Assembly: GCF_029625315.1 (NCBI RefSeq)
Contig: NZ_CP121110.1
Coordinates: 2,365,001-2,429,000 of the forward strand
DNA: 64,000 nt
Direction of reading: 5' to 3'
From: Flavobacterium ginsengisoli
GTDB lineage: Bacteria > Bacteroidota > Bacteroidia > Flavobacteriales > Flavobacteriaceae
Shown: positions 40,355 to 50,280 of the stretch, one piece after another
How positions within the stretch are numbered: the first letter of the stretch is position 1
Layout of the letters: each line of letters starts with the position of its first letter
Program-made: the position numbers and the translations under genes
Notes under the pieces: generated by a model
Databases searched by the model: none
What the model was told of the DNA's origin: nothing
Seen by the model: the letters and a program-made list of their open reading frames with translations, nothing else

Positions 40355-43126
40355 TTACATTACTAACGATTTATTAGAAGGTGCAAATTTAGTCAAGTTA
40401 ATACCTTCAACCGCAGTTGTATATTCTGCTAATGTTGGAGTTCTTCCTAAAATTGTAGACAAAACTACAACTGGTGTAGAAGAAAGTAATGATTCCCCTT
40501 TTTTACCTTCTTTGTCTTCTACAACTCTACCTTGGAAAAGACGAGTTGAAGTTGCCATTACAGTATCTCCTTTTGCCGCTTTTTCTTGGTTACCCATACA
40601 AAGGTTACATCCTGGGCGCTCTAAGTATAGCATGTTTTCGTATTCTGTACGTGCAGCACCTTTTGGAGCATTATCGTCGAATTCGAAACCAGAGTATCTT
40701 TGTAAAACTTCCCAGTCACCTTCTGCTTTCAACTCATCAACAATGTTATAAGTTGGAGGAGCAACTACAAGAGGAGCATTAAATTCTACTTTTCCTGTTT
40801 GTGCCTCTACGTTTTTCAACATTTGAGCAAGGATTTTCATATCTCCTTTGTGAACCATACAAGAACCAATAAATCCAAGATCTACTTTTTTCTCTCCACC
40901 ATAGAAAGATAATGGTCTAATTGTATCGTGAGTATAACGTTTAGAAACATCAGCATTGTTTACGTCTGGATCGGCGATCATTGGCTCAGCAATTTGATCC
41001 AAATCAACTACAACTTCAGCATAATATTTAGCATTTGCATCTGGAGTTAAAGCTGGTTTCTCTGCCGATTTAATTTCAGCAATTCTCTTATCAGCTTTAT
41101 TGATCAATCCTTGAAGAACGTGTTTCTCGTTATCCATTCCTTTATCGATCATAATCTGGATTCTGCCTTTAGCAATTTCCAATGATTCGATCAAAGTATC
41201 ATCTTCAGAAATACAGATAGAAGCTTTAGCTTTCATCTCTGCAGTCCAGTCAGTAAATGTAAACGCTTGATCGGCAGTTAATGTTCCAATATGAACCTCA
41301 ATAATTCTTCCTTGGAAAACATTTTCTCCTCCAAATTGGTGAAGCATTTGAGCTTGAGTAGCATGAACCACATCACGGAAGTCCATATACCCTTTCATAT
41401 CTCCTTTGAAAGTAACTTTTACAGATTCTGGAATTGGCATTGAAGCTTCTCCAGTAGCCAATGCAAGAGCAACAGTTCCTGAGTCAGCACCAAAAGCAAC
41501 ACCTTTTGACATTCTTGTATGTGAGTCACCACCAATGATGATCGCCCACTCATCAATAGTGATATCGTTAAGTACTTTGTGGATAACGTCTGTCATTGCA
41601 TGATAAACACCTTTTGGGTCACGAGCTGTGATCAAACCAAAATCGTTCATGAATTTCATCAATTTAGGAATATTAGCCTGCGCTTTTTTATCCCAAACTG
41701 AAGCAGTGTGACAGCCAGATTGGTAAGCACCATCAACAATTGGTGAAATTACTGTTGCAGCCATAGATTCTAATTCTTGAGCAGTCATTAAACCTGTAGT
41801 ATCTTGAGAACCTACAATGTTAACTTCTACACGAACGTCAGAACCAGCATGCAATACTTTTCCTGGAGCGATTCCAACTGCATTTTTGTTGAAGATTTTC
41901 TCAACAGCAGTAAGACCTTGTCCTTCGTGAGAAACCTCTTTTGAAGGCGCATACACTAAAGGAGCTTCAACATCTAAAACTTTCGCCGCTAATGTTTGAA
42001 GTTTTTTACCAAATACAATAGCATAAGAACCACCAGCTTTGATAAATTCCATTTTTTGAGGAGTAAATGCTTTAGAAATGTCGATCAATTCCTGATCTCC
42101 GTTATAAAGTTTTTTCTCTTTAATATTGATAGTTAAAACAGTTCCTGTAGCAACAGAATAAGTTTGCTCAAGAATTGGTTCATCGTTTTCGTTACGAATA
42201 ACATTTCCTTCCGCATCAACTTTTTTAACCCAGTTTTTAAGGTCTAAACCTATACCACCAGTAACGTCAACAGTTGTTAGGAAAATTGGAGAAATTCCGT
42301 TTGTTCCACCAACAATTGGAGCAATATTTACGAATGGAATATAAGGGCTTGCTTGTTTTCCTGTCCAAAGCGCCACGTTATTTACACCTGACATTCTAGA
42401 AGAACCAACTCCCATTGTTCCTTTTTCAGCGATTAACATTACGCTTTTATCTGGATGCTGTGCTTGTAACGCTTTAATTTCTTGTTGCGCTTGAGGAGTA
42501 ATCATGCACTGACCATGAAGTTCACGATCTGAACGAGAGTGAGCTTGATTTCCTGGAGAAAGTAAATCTGTTGAAATATCACCTTCACCAGCAATAAAAG
42601 TAACCACTTTAATTTCGTCTGCTACTTCTGGAAGTTTTGTAAAAAACTCAGCTTGAGCATAACTCTCAAGGATTTCTTTTGCAATTGCATTATCATTTTT
42701 GAATGCCTCTACCAAACGATCTGTATCTGCTTCGTAAAGGAAAACTTGTGTTTTTAGTACTTTCGCCGCTTCTTTTGCAATTACAGCGTCATTACCTAAA
42801 GCCAAATCTAATAATACTTCGATAGATGGTCCACCTTTCATGTGTGAAAGCAACTCAAAAGCAAAAGCTGGAGTGATTTCTTTTACTACTGATTGACCAA
42901 GAATAATTTCTTTTAAAAACTTTGCTTTTTCACCTGCAGCACTTGTAGTACCAGGTAATGTATTGTAAATAAAAAACTTAAGAGAGTCTTCGCGATGTGC
43001 GTTATCTGCATCTTTAATTTGGGAAATGATTTCGCTTAATAATTCAGCTCCATCGATTGGTTTAGGGTGCAACCCTTGATTTTTTCTTTCTTCAATTTCT
43101 TGAATGTAATCCTGATAAATATTCAT
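40355..43126 (-). CDS. acnB: Bifunctional aconitate hydratase 2 / 2-methylisocitrate dehydratase (AcnB)
   Basis: A 923-residue AcnB from ATG 43126 (MNIYQDYIQEIEERKNQGLH); the in-frame codons before it look untranslated. The N-terminal HEAT-like domain (about 1-160) is typical of AcnB. The swivel domain has GTMGVGSSRMSGVNN. Cluster cysteines are in GFIGSCMVHKGD and RPGCNLCMGNQ. AcnB is the main vegetative aconitase in E. coli and also acts on 2-methylisocitrate. Having both types side by side suggests division of labour by oxygen or iron status (inference). TAAATTTG at 43154-43161 on the reverse strand is a possible -7 element. Confidence 0.95.
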   Translation of the reverse strand: MNIYQDYIQEIEERKNQGLHPKPIDGAELLSEIISQIKDADNAHREDSLKFFIYNTLPGTTSAAGEKAKFLKEIILGQSVVKEITPAFAFELLSHMKGGPSIEVLLDLALGNDAVIAKEAAKVLKTQVFLYEADTDRLVEAFKNDNAIAKEILESYAQAEFFTKLPEVADEIKVVTFIAGEGDISTDLLSPGNQAHSRSDRELHGQCMITPQAQQEIKALQAQHPDKSVMLIAEKGTMGVGSSRMSGVNNVALWTGKQASPYIPFVNIAPIVGGTNGISPIFLTTVDVTGGIGLDLKNWVKKVDAEGNVIRNENDEPILEQTYSVATGTVLTINIKEKKLYNGDQELIDISKAFTPQKMEFIKAGGSYAIVFGKKLQTLAAKVLDVEAPLVYAPSKEVSHEGQGLTAVEKIFNKNAVGIAPGKVLHAGSDVRVEVNIVGSQDTTGLMTAQELESMAATVISPIVDGAYQSGCHTASVWDKKAQANIPKLMKFMNDFGLITARDPKGVYHAMTDVIHKVLNDITIDEWAIIIGGDSHTRMSKGVAFGADSGTVALALATGEASMPIPESVKVTFKGDMKGYMDFRDVVHATQAQMLHQFGGENVFQGRIIEVHIGTLTADQAFTFTDWTAEMKAKASICISEDDTLIESLEIAKGRIQIMIDKGMDNEKHVLQGLINKADKRIAEIKSAEKPALTPDANAKYYAEVVVDLDQIAEPMIADPDVNNADVSKRYTHDTIRPLSFYGGEKKVDLGFIGSCMVHKGDMKILAQMLKNVEAQTGKVEFNAPLVVAPPTYNIVDELKAEGDWEVLQRYSGFEFDDNAPKGAARTEYENMLYLERPGCNLCMGNQEKAAKGDTVMATSTRLFQGRVVEDKEGKKGESLLSSTPVVVLSTILGRTPTLAEYTTAVEGINLTKFAPSNKSLVM

Positions 43127-43504
43127 AATAAAAGCGGATTTATTTTTTTGAGGCAAATTTAAGCATTAAAGACGATAATTAAAAAAATTTAATAGAACAA
43201 GCCTTTTCAAAAATTATTATTGTTAAAAAACGATTTTCAGTGCTTGTTTTTGCCAAAAAATCAATTTAATATTAAAATAATGAATTATTAATATTTAAAA
43301 ATCTTTTCTTTAACAAAGTCGAAATTCAATGTTATAAAGCAAGTAAGTTTTTACATCTATTTTCGCAAAGAATCTTTCTAAATAAGTAATTATAACGTTA
43401 TAGTTGGGATTTAAAACGTCATCTTGAAGACCTTTTTAGAGTCTCTGAAAACAAAAATCCTGACAATAAATTGTCAGGATTTCTATAAATGCAAATTTTA
43501 GATT
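43127..43504. other. Intergenic region between acnB and moxR
   Basis: It holds the acnB upstream region (candidate -7 element TAAATTTG at 43154-43161, reverse strand) and the moxR terminator at 43454-43482. No reading frame is visible. The DUF58 gene often found behind moxR is not here. Confidence 0.5.
43454..43482 (-). terminator. Intrinsic terminator after moxR
   Basis: The arms AAATCCTGACAAT and ATTGTCAGGATTT form a perfect stem with a two-to-three-base loop. On the reverse strand TTTTTGTTT follows. Confidence 0.85.
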
Positions 43505-44459
43505 TTACATTAGTTTTTTAATAATTACCTCTTCTGTTATACCTTCAGCATCAGCTTTATAATTTTTAATAATTCTATGCCTCAAAATACCCGTTGCCAC
43601 AGCCTGAACATCTTCAATATCTGGCGAAAACTTTCCATTAAAAGCTGCGTGTGCTTTTGCAACAAGAATTAAATTTTGTGAAGCCCTTGGTCCTGCTCCC
43701 CAATCTAAATAGTTTTTTACAAAATCATTAGTCAAACTATTATCTGGACGAGTTTTACTTACCAAAGTTACTGCATATTCAATAACATTGTCTGCAACTG
43801 GAATTCTACGAATTAAATGCTGAAAATCGATAATTTCCTGAGCATTAAATAACGGATTAATTTCTGTTTTAACATCAGAAGTTGTTCGTTTAACTACCTG
43901 AACTTCTTCTTCAAAAGTTGGATATTCTAATTTGATAGCAAACATAAAGCGATCTAACTGCGCTTCAGGCAAAGGATAAGTTCCTTCCTGCTCAATAGGA
44001 TTTTGAGTTGCTAAAACAAAATAAGGTAAATCTAATTTATGATGTTGCCCTGCAATCGTAACCGATCTTTCCTGCATGGCTTCAAGTAGAGCGGCTTGTG
44101 TTTTTGGAGGTGTTCTGTTTATCTCATCCGCCAAAATAATATTAGAAAAAATTGGTCCTTTAATAAATTTGAAGTTTCTATTCTCATCCAAAATTTCGCT
44201 TCCTAAAATATCAGAAGGCATTAAATCTGGTGTAAATTGAATTCTTTTAAAATCTAGCCCTAAAGCCTGAGATAAAGTATTTATCATTAAGGTTTTTGCC
44301 AAACCTGGAACTCCAATTAAAAGTGCGTGTCCCCCAGAAAATATACAAAGTAAAATTTGATCTACAACGGCGTCTTGCCCTACAATAATTTTCGCTATTT
44401 CTTTTTTTAATTCGTTTCTTTTTTGAACTAAATTGTGAATTGTCTGCTACGTCAGACAT
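43505..44459 (-). pseudogene. MoxR-family AAA+ ATPase, frameshifted near the start
   Basis: A MoxR-type AAA+ chaperone ATPase. In the main frame Walker B IILADEINRTPPKTQAALLEAM, sensor FVLATQNPIEQEGTYPLPEAQLDRFMF and the lid are intact. The N terminus is split. ATG 44459 reads MSDVADNSQF; the next stretch, in another frame, reads VQKRNELKKEIAKIIVGQDAVVDQILL and Walker A GVPGLAKTLM. Removing one base between about 44421 and 44448 joins them into a 317-residue protein. The exact site is ambiguous, and no GCRAGCA or long homopolymer marks it. MoxR ATPases help assemble or activate partner proteins, often DUF58 or VWA proteins; none is adjacent. Confidence 0.85.
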
Positions 44460-44479
44460 TTATAAATGTATTTAAAATT

Positions 44480-44521
44480 AAAAAGAGTTAATTCTATGAA
44501 TTCATAAAACTAACTCTTTTT
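44480..44521 (-). terminator. Intrinsic terminator after the SurA-like gene
   Basis: The arms AAAAAGAGTTA and TAACTCTTTTT surround an AT-rich loop with an inner ATGAATTCAT palindrome. It lies just past the stop of the leftward isomerase gene. Confidence 0.8.
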
Positions 44522-44537
44522 ATTTATTTATTAAAAC

Positions 44538-45967
44538 TTATTTTTTCAACCAATTGTTTGCAAACGTACAGTCTTTATATTCTCCAATAATTTTGATATA
44601 CGTGTCTTTAATTTTAGCATCAAACCATTTTGCTATTGCATTGATTTGTTTTTCTTTTAATGCCAATTCTTTAATTTTAGTATAATCCTTCGCGTAATCA
44701 GCTGTATGCTCGTCAATTCTATTTGTAACCGTAATTAACTTATACGTCTTTTTACCTTTATCATCTGTATTTAAAAGTGGTTGAGAAACTTCGTCTCCTT
44801 TCAAATTTGAAACTTGGCTATATAAAGTTGGATCCATTTTTGTCAACTCAAAACGAGTATCTTGTGTTGTTGGATTTACCAATGTTCCTCCGTTTGCTCT
44901 AGTTTCTTTTTCATCAGATTCTGTTCTTGCGACTTCGGCAAAAGTCACCTCTTTATTGACAATTTTATTTCTAATATTTGTAATTCTTTCTTTAGCTTCT
45001 TTTAAAGTCGCTTCTGAAACAGTTGGAGAAATCAATATATGACGAAGCTCTACTTCTTGCCCTTTAATTTTTTCTACCATAATAATATGAAATCCGTAAA
45101 TTGTTTCAAATGGTCGCGAAATTTCTCCTGCCTGTAAACTAAAAGCAACATCTTTAAATTCTTTCACAAAAGGAGTTTTTCTTGTCATTTTGTAATATCC
45201 TCCATTTGGAGCAGATCCAGGATCTTGAGAATATAAAACTGCTTTTGTAGCAAAACTAGAACCTTCAAGAACATCTTGTCTTATGGCATTTAATCTATCT
45301 ATTACTTTTTGCTTATCTTCTTTAGAAACTTTTGGCTCAACAACGATATGAGCAACTTCCATTTCTGCTCCAAAAGTTGGCAATTCATCTTTTGGGATTT
45401 TCTTAAAGAAATTACGAACTTCCTCTGGAGTAATCTCAACATCTTTTACAATCTTATCCCTCATCTCACTAGCCAATTTCTGCTCTTTTAAGATATCTGC
45501 AAAATAGGTTTTAAATTCTTCAACAGAACCTTTTTTATAGTATTCTACTACTTTATTGATATCTCCAACTTGCTGTGTCATATAATTAAGACGTTCCTCC
45601 ATCATACTTCTAACTTCAGCATCGCTTACAATAATACTATCCTGAATTGCTTGGTGAGCATATAATTTATCTTCCAAAAGTTTACCAAGCATCTGGCATC
45701 TTGTAATATCCTTTACAGATCCACCTTGTGCAGTAATTTCTAAAAATCCTTTGTCGATATCAGAATCTAAAACGATATAATCTCCTACTGTAGCGATAAT
45801 TCCGTCAATTTTCATTTTTCCGCCAGAAGGAGTTTCAACTGGCTTTTGAGCAACAACATCAGGAATAACTTCTTGCGCTGTGATGATTGAAGTAAAAAAA
45901 GAAAAAAACAAATTGTTAGTGCAAACCTGTAATCAATTGTTTTTAGCTGTAATTTTTTTAATAGCAT
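44538..45967 (-). CDS. SurA-like peptidylprolyl isomerase (parvulin), frame break in the signal peptide
   Basis: A periplasmic chaperone with two parvulin domains (about residues 190-290 and 295-400; GAEMEVAHIVVEP and QEVELRHILISP begin them), after a SurA_N-like helical region (KIDGIIATVGDYIVLDSDID). The main frame has only a poor TTG start. Starting at ATG 45967 gives MLLKKLQLKTIDYRFALTICFF, a good signal sequence that joins FFTSIITAQE when one T (A on the plus strand) is added to one of two adjacent 7-base runs (45894-45900, 45902-45908). The full protein is about 476 residues. SurA proteins fold outer-membrane proteins. Confidence 0.85.
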
Positions 45968-46456
45968 TATTTTAAATTTTATTTGAATGTAAGCCTGTTT
46001 TAGATAATCCCCCAGAAACTATATATGTTCGTCAAACATAAATAATTAAAGTATAGTTCTTTCGTAACTTATAACGAACAAAAATAACAATTCAATTACA
46101 TAATCCAACTATCGGATATACTATTAACAAAAAATTATAGGATAGTTCGATTTCAATCTGCAAAATCATCTATTTCAGCTTTTTCAAATCACTTACAGGG
46201 ACTTTTCTAATTGACTTTAAATCTTGATTTTAAACAACCAATAAACTGCTTATTATAAGCATTATAAAAAAAGTTCTTAACACTACAACGTTTTCGTAAA
46301 GAACTATTTTCTTACAAATTAAAATTAAATCAAAAAACATTTACTTTAGATGCGTAATTATCAATTTAGAGCATCTAAAAATAGTAATATCTACTTTTTT
46401 TAGAGCTTTAAGTTAAAGAATTACAAAGCTTACTATTTAACTTAACCACATCTATT
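45968..46456. other. 489-bp divergent intergenic region
   Basis: AT-rich upstream region of the SurA-like gene (left) and the amylase (right). An imperfect hairpin with arms AGTTCTT and AAGAACT spans 46272-46305. No convincing TAnnTTTG promoter or reading frame was found. Confidence 0.4.
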
Positions 46457-47899
46457 ATGAAAAAACCTATTTTAAAATTATGCCTTATTATGGCATTTAG
46501 CGGACTATTGTATTCGTGTTCTCAAAATGAAATCAATGAGTCGGATGCAAAAGCTGAAAGTCAAAAATTTAAAGTAATTGATGTTACACATCATGACGGA
46601 AAACCTTTTAGCACGGGAGTTTCGAGTACTTCTGCAACAGGAAAATATGTTGACAATCCTGGCGGTGGCGTTATGATGCAGGCTTTCTACTGGGATGTTC
46701 CATCTGGAGGAAATTGGTGGAATACCGTAAGCGAGAAAGTAACTGCATGGGGAAATGCTGGAATTGGCTCAATTTGGCTTCCACCCGCTTCTAAAGCCCA
46801 AAACGGAGCTTTTTCTATGGGGTATGACCCAACAGATTATTTTGATTTTGGAGATTACAACCAAAATGGAAGCACTGAAACAAGATTTGGATCTAAAGCT
46901 GAGTTAGTAAGCTTAATTACAGCGACTCATAATGAGAATATAAAAGTGTATGCCGATATCGTAATCAATCATAATAGTGGAGGGCAATCTGAAGCTAATC
47001 CTTTTACTGGAACAAATACTTGGACCAATTTTACAGGAGTAGCATCGGGTAAATTTCCTCGTAACTATAATGATTTTTACAAAAATAGTTATGGAAACAA
47101 TGACGAAGGATCTTTTGGAGGTTTTCCAGATTTGTGCCACGCTGCACCAAATGTTCAAAACTGGCTTTGGCTTAGAGCTGATGGTGTTGGTAAGTATTAT
47201 AAAAACACTATGAAATTTGATGGATGGCGATTTGACTACGTAAAAGGTTTTGGCCCTTGGGTTGTAAATGCTTGGAATGCAAACGTAGGTGGATTTTCTG
47301 TTGGAGAATATTGGGATTCTAACGTAAATACGCTTGAATGGTGGGCTAATAATGCAAACAGTTCTGTGTTTGATTTTGCTTGTTACTATAAAATGAATGA
47401 TGCCTTTGACGGAAACAATTTGGCTTTATTGAATGATGATATGATGTGGAAACGTAATCCGTATAAAGCAGTAACTTTTGTAACCAACCATGATACTGAT
47501 GAAATTTGGAACAAATTACTAGCCTATTCTTACATCTTAACTCATGAAGGTTATCCAACTATCTTCTACAGAGATTATGAAGAATGGCTAGACAAAAACA
47601 AACTAAACAACTTAATTTGGATTCATAACAATAAAGCAACTGGAACAACCTCTATTTTATATTCTGATAATGACGAATATGTTGCAAGAAGAAATGGATA
47701 CAACGGAAATCCGGGATTGGTAGTTTACATTAACAACTCTGATGTTTGGCAAGAAAGATGGATTCAGACTAACTGGGCAAACACTCAAATTAAAGATTTC
47801 ACAGGAAACTCAACTTGGTATCCAACTACTCAGGCAGATAAATGGGTAAAAATACAATGTCCTCCAAAAGGATATTCAATTTGGTCAATTAATCAGTAA
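46457..47899 (+). CDS. Alpha-amylase (GH13), lipoprotein
   Basis: A 480-residue glycoside hydrolase family 13 enzyme that cuts alpha-1,4 glucans. The signal peptide ends in a lipobox (LLYSC, Cys21), so it is anchored to a membrane, probably facing outward. Barrel motifs: GIGSIWLPPASKA, VYADIVINHNSG, the nucleophile Asp in GWRFDYVKGF (about 268), the acid/base Glu in SVGEYWDS (about 291), and the transition-state Asp in FVTNHDTDEI (about 343). A C-terminal beta domain ends the protein. No SusC/SusD pair is nearby, so it is not in a starch-utilisation locus here. Confidence 0.92.
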   Translation: MKKPILKLCLIMAFSGLLYSCSQNEINESDAKAESQKFKVIDVTHHDGKPFSTGVSSTSATGKYVDNPGGGVMMQAFYWDVPSGGNWWNTVSEKVTAWGNAGIGSIWLPPASKAQNGAFSMGYDPTDYFDFGDYNQNGSTETRFGSKAELVSLITATHNENIKVYADIVINHNSGGQSEANPFTGTNTWTNFTGVASGKFPRNYNDFYKNSYGNNDEGSFGGFPDLCHAAPNVQNWLWLRADGVGKYYKNTMKFDGWRFDYVKGFGPWVVNAWNANVGGFSVGEYWDSNVNTLEWWANNANSSVFDFACYYKMNDAFDGNNLALLNDDMMWKRNPYKAVTFVTNHDTDEIWNKLLAYSYILTHEGYPTIFYRDYEEWLDKNKLNNLIWIHNNKATGTTSILYSDNDEYVARRNGYNGNPGLVVYINNSDVWQERWIQTNWANTQIKDFTGNSTWYPTTQADKWVKIQCPPKGYSIWSINQ

Positions 47900-47917
47900 T
47901 TTTAAAAATGACTATTT

Positions 47918-47947
47918 AAGGCTGTTGCAAAACAGCCTTATTTTTTT
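47918..47947 (+). terminator. Intrinsic terminator after the amylase
   Basis: The arms AAGGCTGTT and AACAGCCTT with a short loop are followed by ATTTTTTT. Confidence 0.88.
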
Positions 47948-48021
47948 GTTTTAAAATCCAGTTACAAGAAAGACTTCCAAATTTAAGAACTGAATATTTT
48001 TATAAAGCCGTAATTTAATAG

Positions 48022-48029
48022 TACTTTTG
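48022..48029 (+). promoter_or_regulatory. Candidate -7 element for prfC
   Basis: TACTTTTG fits TAnnTTTG and is followed by CAACCTAT, 19 bp before the ATG. No TTG is found at -33. The same TTTGCAACCT string is ahead of the DUF1810 gene. Confidence 0.45.
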
Positions 48030-48048
48030 CAACCTATTTATACGAAAT

Positions 48049-49641
48049 ATGAGCTTTTTAAAAGAAATACAACGCAGAAGAACATTTGGAATTATATCGC
48101 ATCCCGATGCCGGTAAAACGACATTAACAGAGAAATTGCTTTTATTTGGAGGTGCAATTCAAGAAGCAGGAGCTGTAAAAAATAACAAAATTAAAAAAGG
48201 CGCAACTAGTGACTTTATGGAAATCGAACGCCAAAGAGGTATCTCGGTTTCAACTTCTGTGCTTGCTTTTAATTATAAAGATAAAAAAATCAACATCCTT
48301 GATACTCCTGGACACAAGGATTTTGCTGAAGATACATTTAGAACTTTAACTGCTGTTGATAGCGTAATTGTTGTGATTGACGTTGCAAAAGGGGTTGAGG
48401 AGCAGACAGAAAAATTAGTTGCTGTTTGTAGAATGCGTAACATTCCAATGATTGTTTTTATCAATAAATTAGACCGTGAAGGTAAAGATGCTTTCGATCT
48501 AATGGATGAAGTAGAACAAAAATTAGGCTTAAAAGTAACTCCTTTAAGTTTCCCAATTGGAATGGGTTATGATTTCCAAGGAATTTATAACTTATGGGAA
48601 GAAAACATTAACCTTTTCAGCGGAGACAGCCGTAAAAATATCGAAGAAACAATTGCTTTTTCTGATGTGCAAAACAATCCAGAATTAGATAAAATTGTTG
48701 GTGAAAAAGCAACAAATAAACTTCGTGAAGAATTGGAATTGATTGATGAGGTTTATCCAAAATTTGAACGTCAAGATTATTTAGATGGAAAAATTCAGCC
48801 CGTATTCTTTGGTTCTGCTTTAAATAATTTTGGAGTTCGCGAGTTGTTAGATTGTTTCATTACAATTGCCCCATCTCCGAGAGCAAAAGATTCTGAAACT
48901 CGTACGGTTGAACCTACAGAAGAAAAAATGTCTGGATTTGTTTTCAAAATCCACGCAAATATGGATCCGAAGCACCGTGACCGTTTAGCATTTATTAAAA
49001 TCGTTTCTGGAACTTTTGAAAGAAATAAACCGTATTACCATGTTCGTCAGAAGAAAAATTTAAAATTCTCAAGTCCGAATGCTTTTTTCGCTGAGAAAAA
49101 AGAAATTGTAGATATTTCTTATCCAGGTGACATTGTTGGTTTACACGATACTGGAAACTTTAAAATTGGAGATACTTTAACTGAAGGCGAAATCATGAGT
49201 TTTAAAGGAATTCCGAGTTTCTCTCCAGAACACTTTAGATACATCAATAATGCTGACCCTATGAAAGCCAAGCAATTAGAAAAAGGGGTTGATCAGTTAA
49301 TGGATGAAGGTGTTGCTCAGTTGTTTACTTTAGAAATGAACAACCGTAAAGTTATCGGAACTGTTGGTGCACTTCAGTATGAGGTAATTCAATACCGTTT
49401 GGAGCACGAATACGGAGCAAAATGTACTTACGAGAACTTCCCTGTACACAAAGCATGCTGGGTAAAACCTGACGATGCTAAAAATGAAGAATTTAAAGAG
49501 TTTAAACGTATCAAACAAAAATTCCTTGCTCACGATAAGTATGGTCAATTGGTATTCTTAGCAGACTCTGATTTTACAATTCAAATGACGCAAAGCAAAT
49601 ATCCATCTGTAAAATTATACTTTACATCGGAGTTTGATTAA
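48049..49641 (+). CDS. prfC: Peptide chain release factor 3
   Basis: A 530-residue GTPase that releases RF1/RF2 from the ribosome after termination. Its G1 motif is SHPDAGKTTLTEK (about 18-30), G3 DTPGHKDFAEDTFR, G4 NKLDRE; the RF3-specific GATSDFMEIERQRGIS is present. Length and start match the family. It is a single gene followed by two hairpins, with a TAnnTTTG element just upstream. Confidence 0.96.
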   Translation: MSFLKEIQRRRTFGIISHPDAGKTTLTEKLLLFGGAIQEAGAVKNNKIKKGATSDFMEIERQRGISVSTSVLAFNYKDKKINILDTPGHKDFAEDTFRTLTAVDSVIVVIDVAKGVEEQTEKLVAVCRMRNIPMIVFINKLDREGKDAFDLMDEVEQKLGLKVTPLSFPIGMGYDFQGIYNLWEENINLFSGDSRKNIEETIAFSDVQNNPELDKIVGEKATNKLREELELIDEVYPKFERQDYLDGKIQPVFFGSALNNFGVRELLDCFITIAPSPRAKDSETRTVEPTEEKMSGFVFKIHANMDPKHRDRLAFIKIVSGTFERNKPYYHVRQKKNLKFSSPNAFFAEKKEIVDISYPGDIVGLHDTGNFKIGDTLTEGEIMSFKGIPSFSPEHFRYINNADPMKAKQLEKGVDQLMDEGVAQLFTLEMNNRKVIGTVGALQYEVIQYRLEHEYGAKCTYENFPVHKACWVKPDDAKNEEFKEFKRIKQKFLAHDKYGQLVFLADSDFTIQMTQSKYPSVKLYFTSEFD

Positions 49642-49662
49642 ATCTAAACTTTAAAGAAATAT

Positions 49663-49697
49663 AAAAAGGCTGTTTAAAATTTTAAACAGCCTTTTTA
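49663..49697 (+). terminator. Intrinsic terminator after prfC
   Basis: The perfect arms AAAAAGGCTGTTTAAA and TTTAAACAGCCTTTTT form the stem, 22 bp after the stop. Confidence 0.9.
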
Positions 49698-49733
49698 TTT
49701 AGCTTCTCTTTCATACCAGCAAAAAAGTTTACA

Positions 49734-49770
49734 TAAAAAAAGCGCTAATTCTAAAATCAGCGCTTTTTTA
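49734..49770. terminator. Second terminator-like hairpin after prfC
   Basis: The arms AAAAAAAGCGCTGA-like and TCAGCGCTTTTTT make a bidirectional stem (AAAGCGCT pairs with AGCGCTTT). It is probably a back-up terminator between convergent units. Confidence 0.7.
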
Positions 49771-49926
49771 TAATTTGAATTAAATCAACCTTACTAAGTC
49801 ATTATATTTCAAAATTTAATCTTTTTTAGGCTATCCCAAATTAAGATAAAACACGGTTAAAACGAAATTTAGTCGACCAAAGTAAATTAAATCAGACAAA
49901 CTGCATTTTCATTTCTGTATTCCAAT

Positions 49927-49952
49927 AAAAAAGCCCCTTAAAAAGGGGCTTA
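49927..49952 (-). terminator. Terminator of the rpoBC-DUF3467 transcript
   Basis: The arms AAAAAAGCCCCTT and AAGGGGCTT are followed on the reverse strand by TTTTTT. It ends the long leftward ribosomal protein / RNA polymerase unit. Confidence 0.85.
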
Positions 49953-49957
49953 AAAAT

Positions 49958-50269
49958 TTATGCTTGTCCAGCAGGACCAAAATTAAGCGGAATTGGTGCT
50001 TGTTCCGTTTCTTTGATTTCGCCATGAGCAGCTTCAAATCTGTGGATGTTTTCACCTATTGCTCTCAATAATCTTTTAGCATGTTGTGGTGTCAAAACAA
50101 TTCTTGACTTTACCTTGGCTTTAGGAATACCTGGCATAATGCTCACAAAATCTAAAACAAATTCTGATGATGAGTGATTGATAATCGCAAGATTAGAATA
50201 AATTCCTTCTGCAATTGTTTCGTCTAACTCAATGTTAATTTGCTCTTGTTGTTGTTTCGGATTACTCAT
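49958..50269 (-). CDS. DUF3467 family protein
   Basis: A 103-residue soluble protein, IELDETIAEGIYSNLAIINHSSSEFVLDF to RIVLTPQHAKRLLRAIGENI, the full DUF3467 fold region. The function is unknown to me. It starts 11 bp after rpoC and shares its terminator, so it is the last gene of the RNA polymerase operon. In other Bacteroidota this protein also follows rpoC, from memory. Confidence 0.9.
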   Translation of the reverse strand: MSNPKQQQEQINIELDETIAEGIYSNLAIINHSSSEFVLDFVSIMPGIPKAKVKSRIVLTPQHAKRLLRAIGENIHRFEAAHGEIKETEQAPIPLNFGPAGQA

Positions 50270-50280
50270 AGTTTCCCTAA

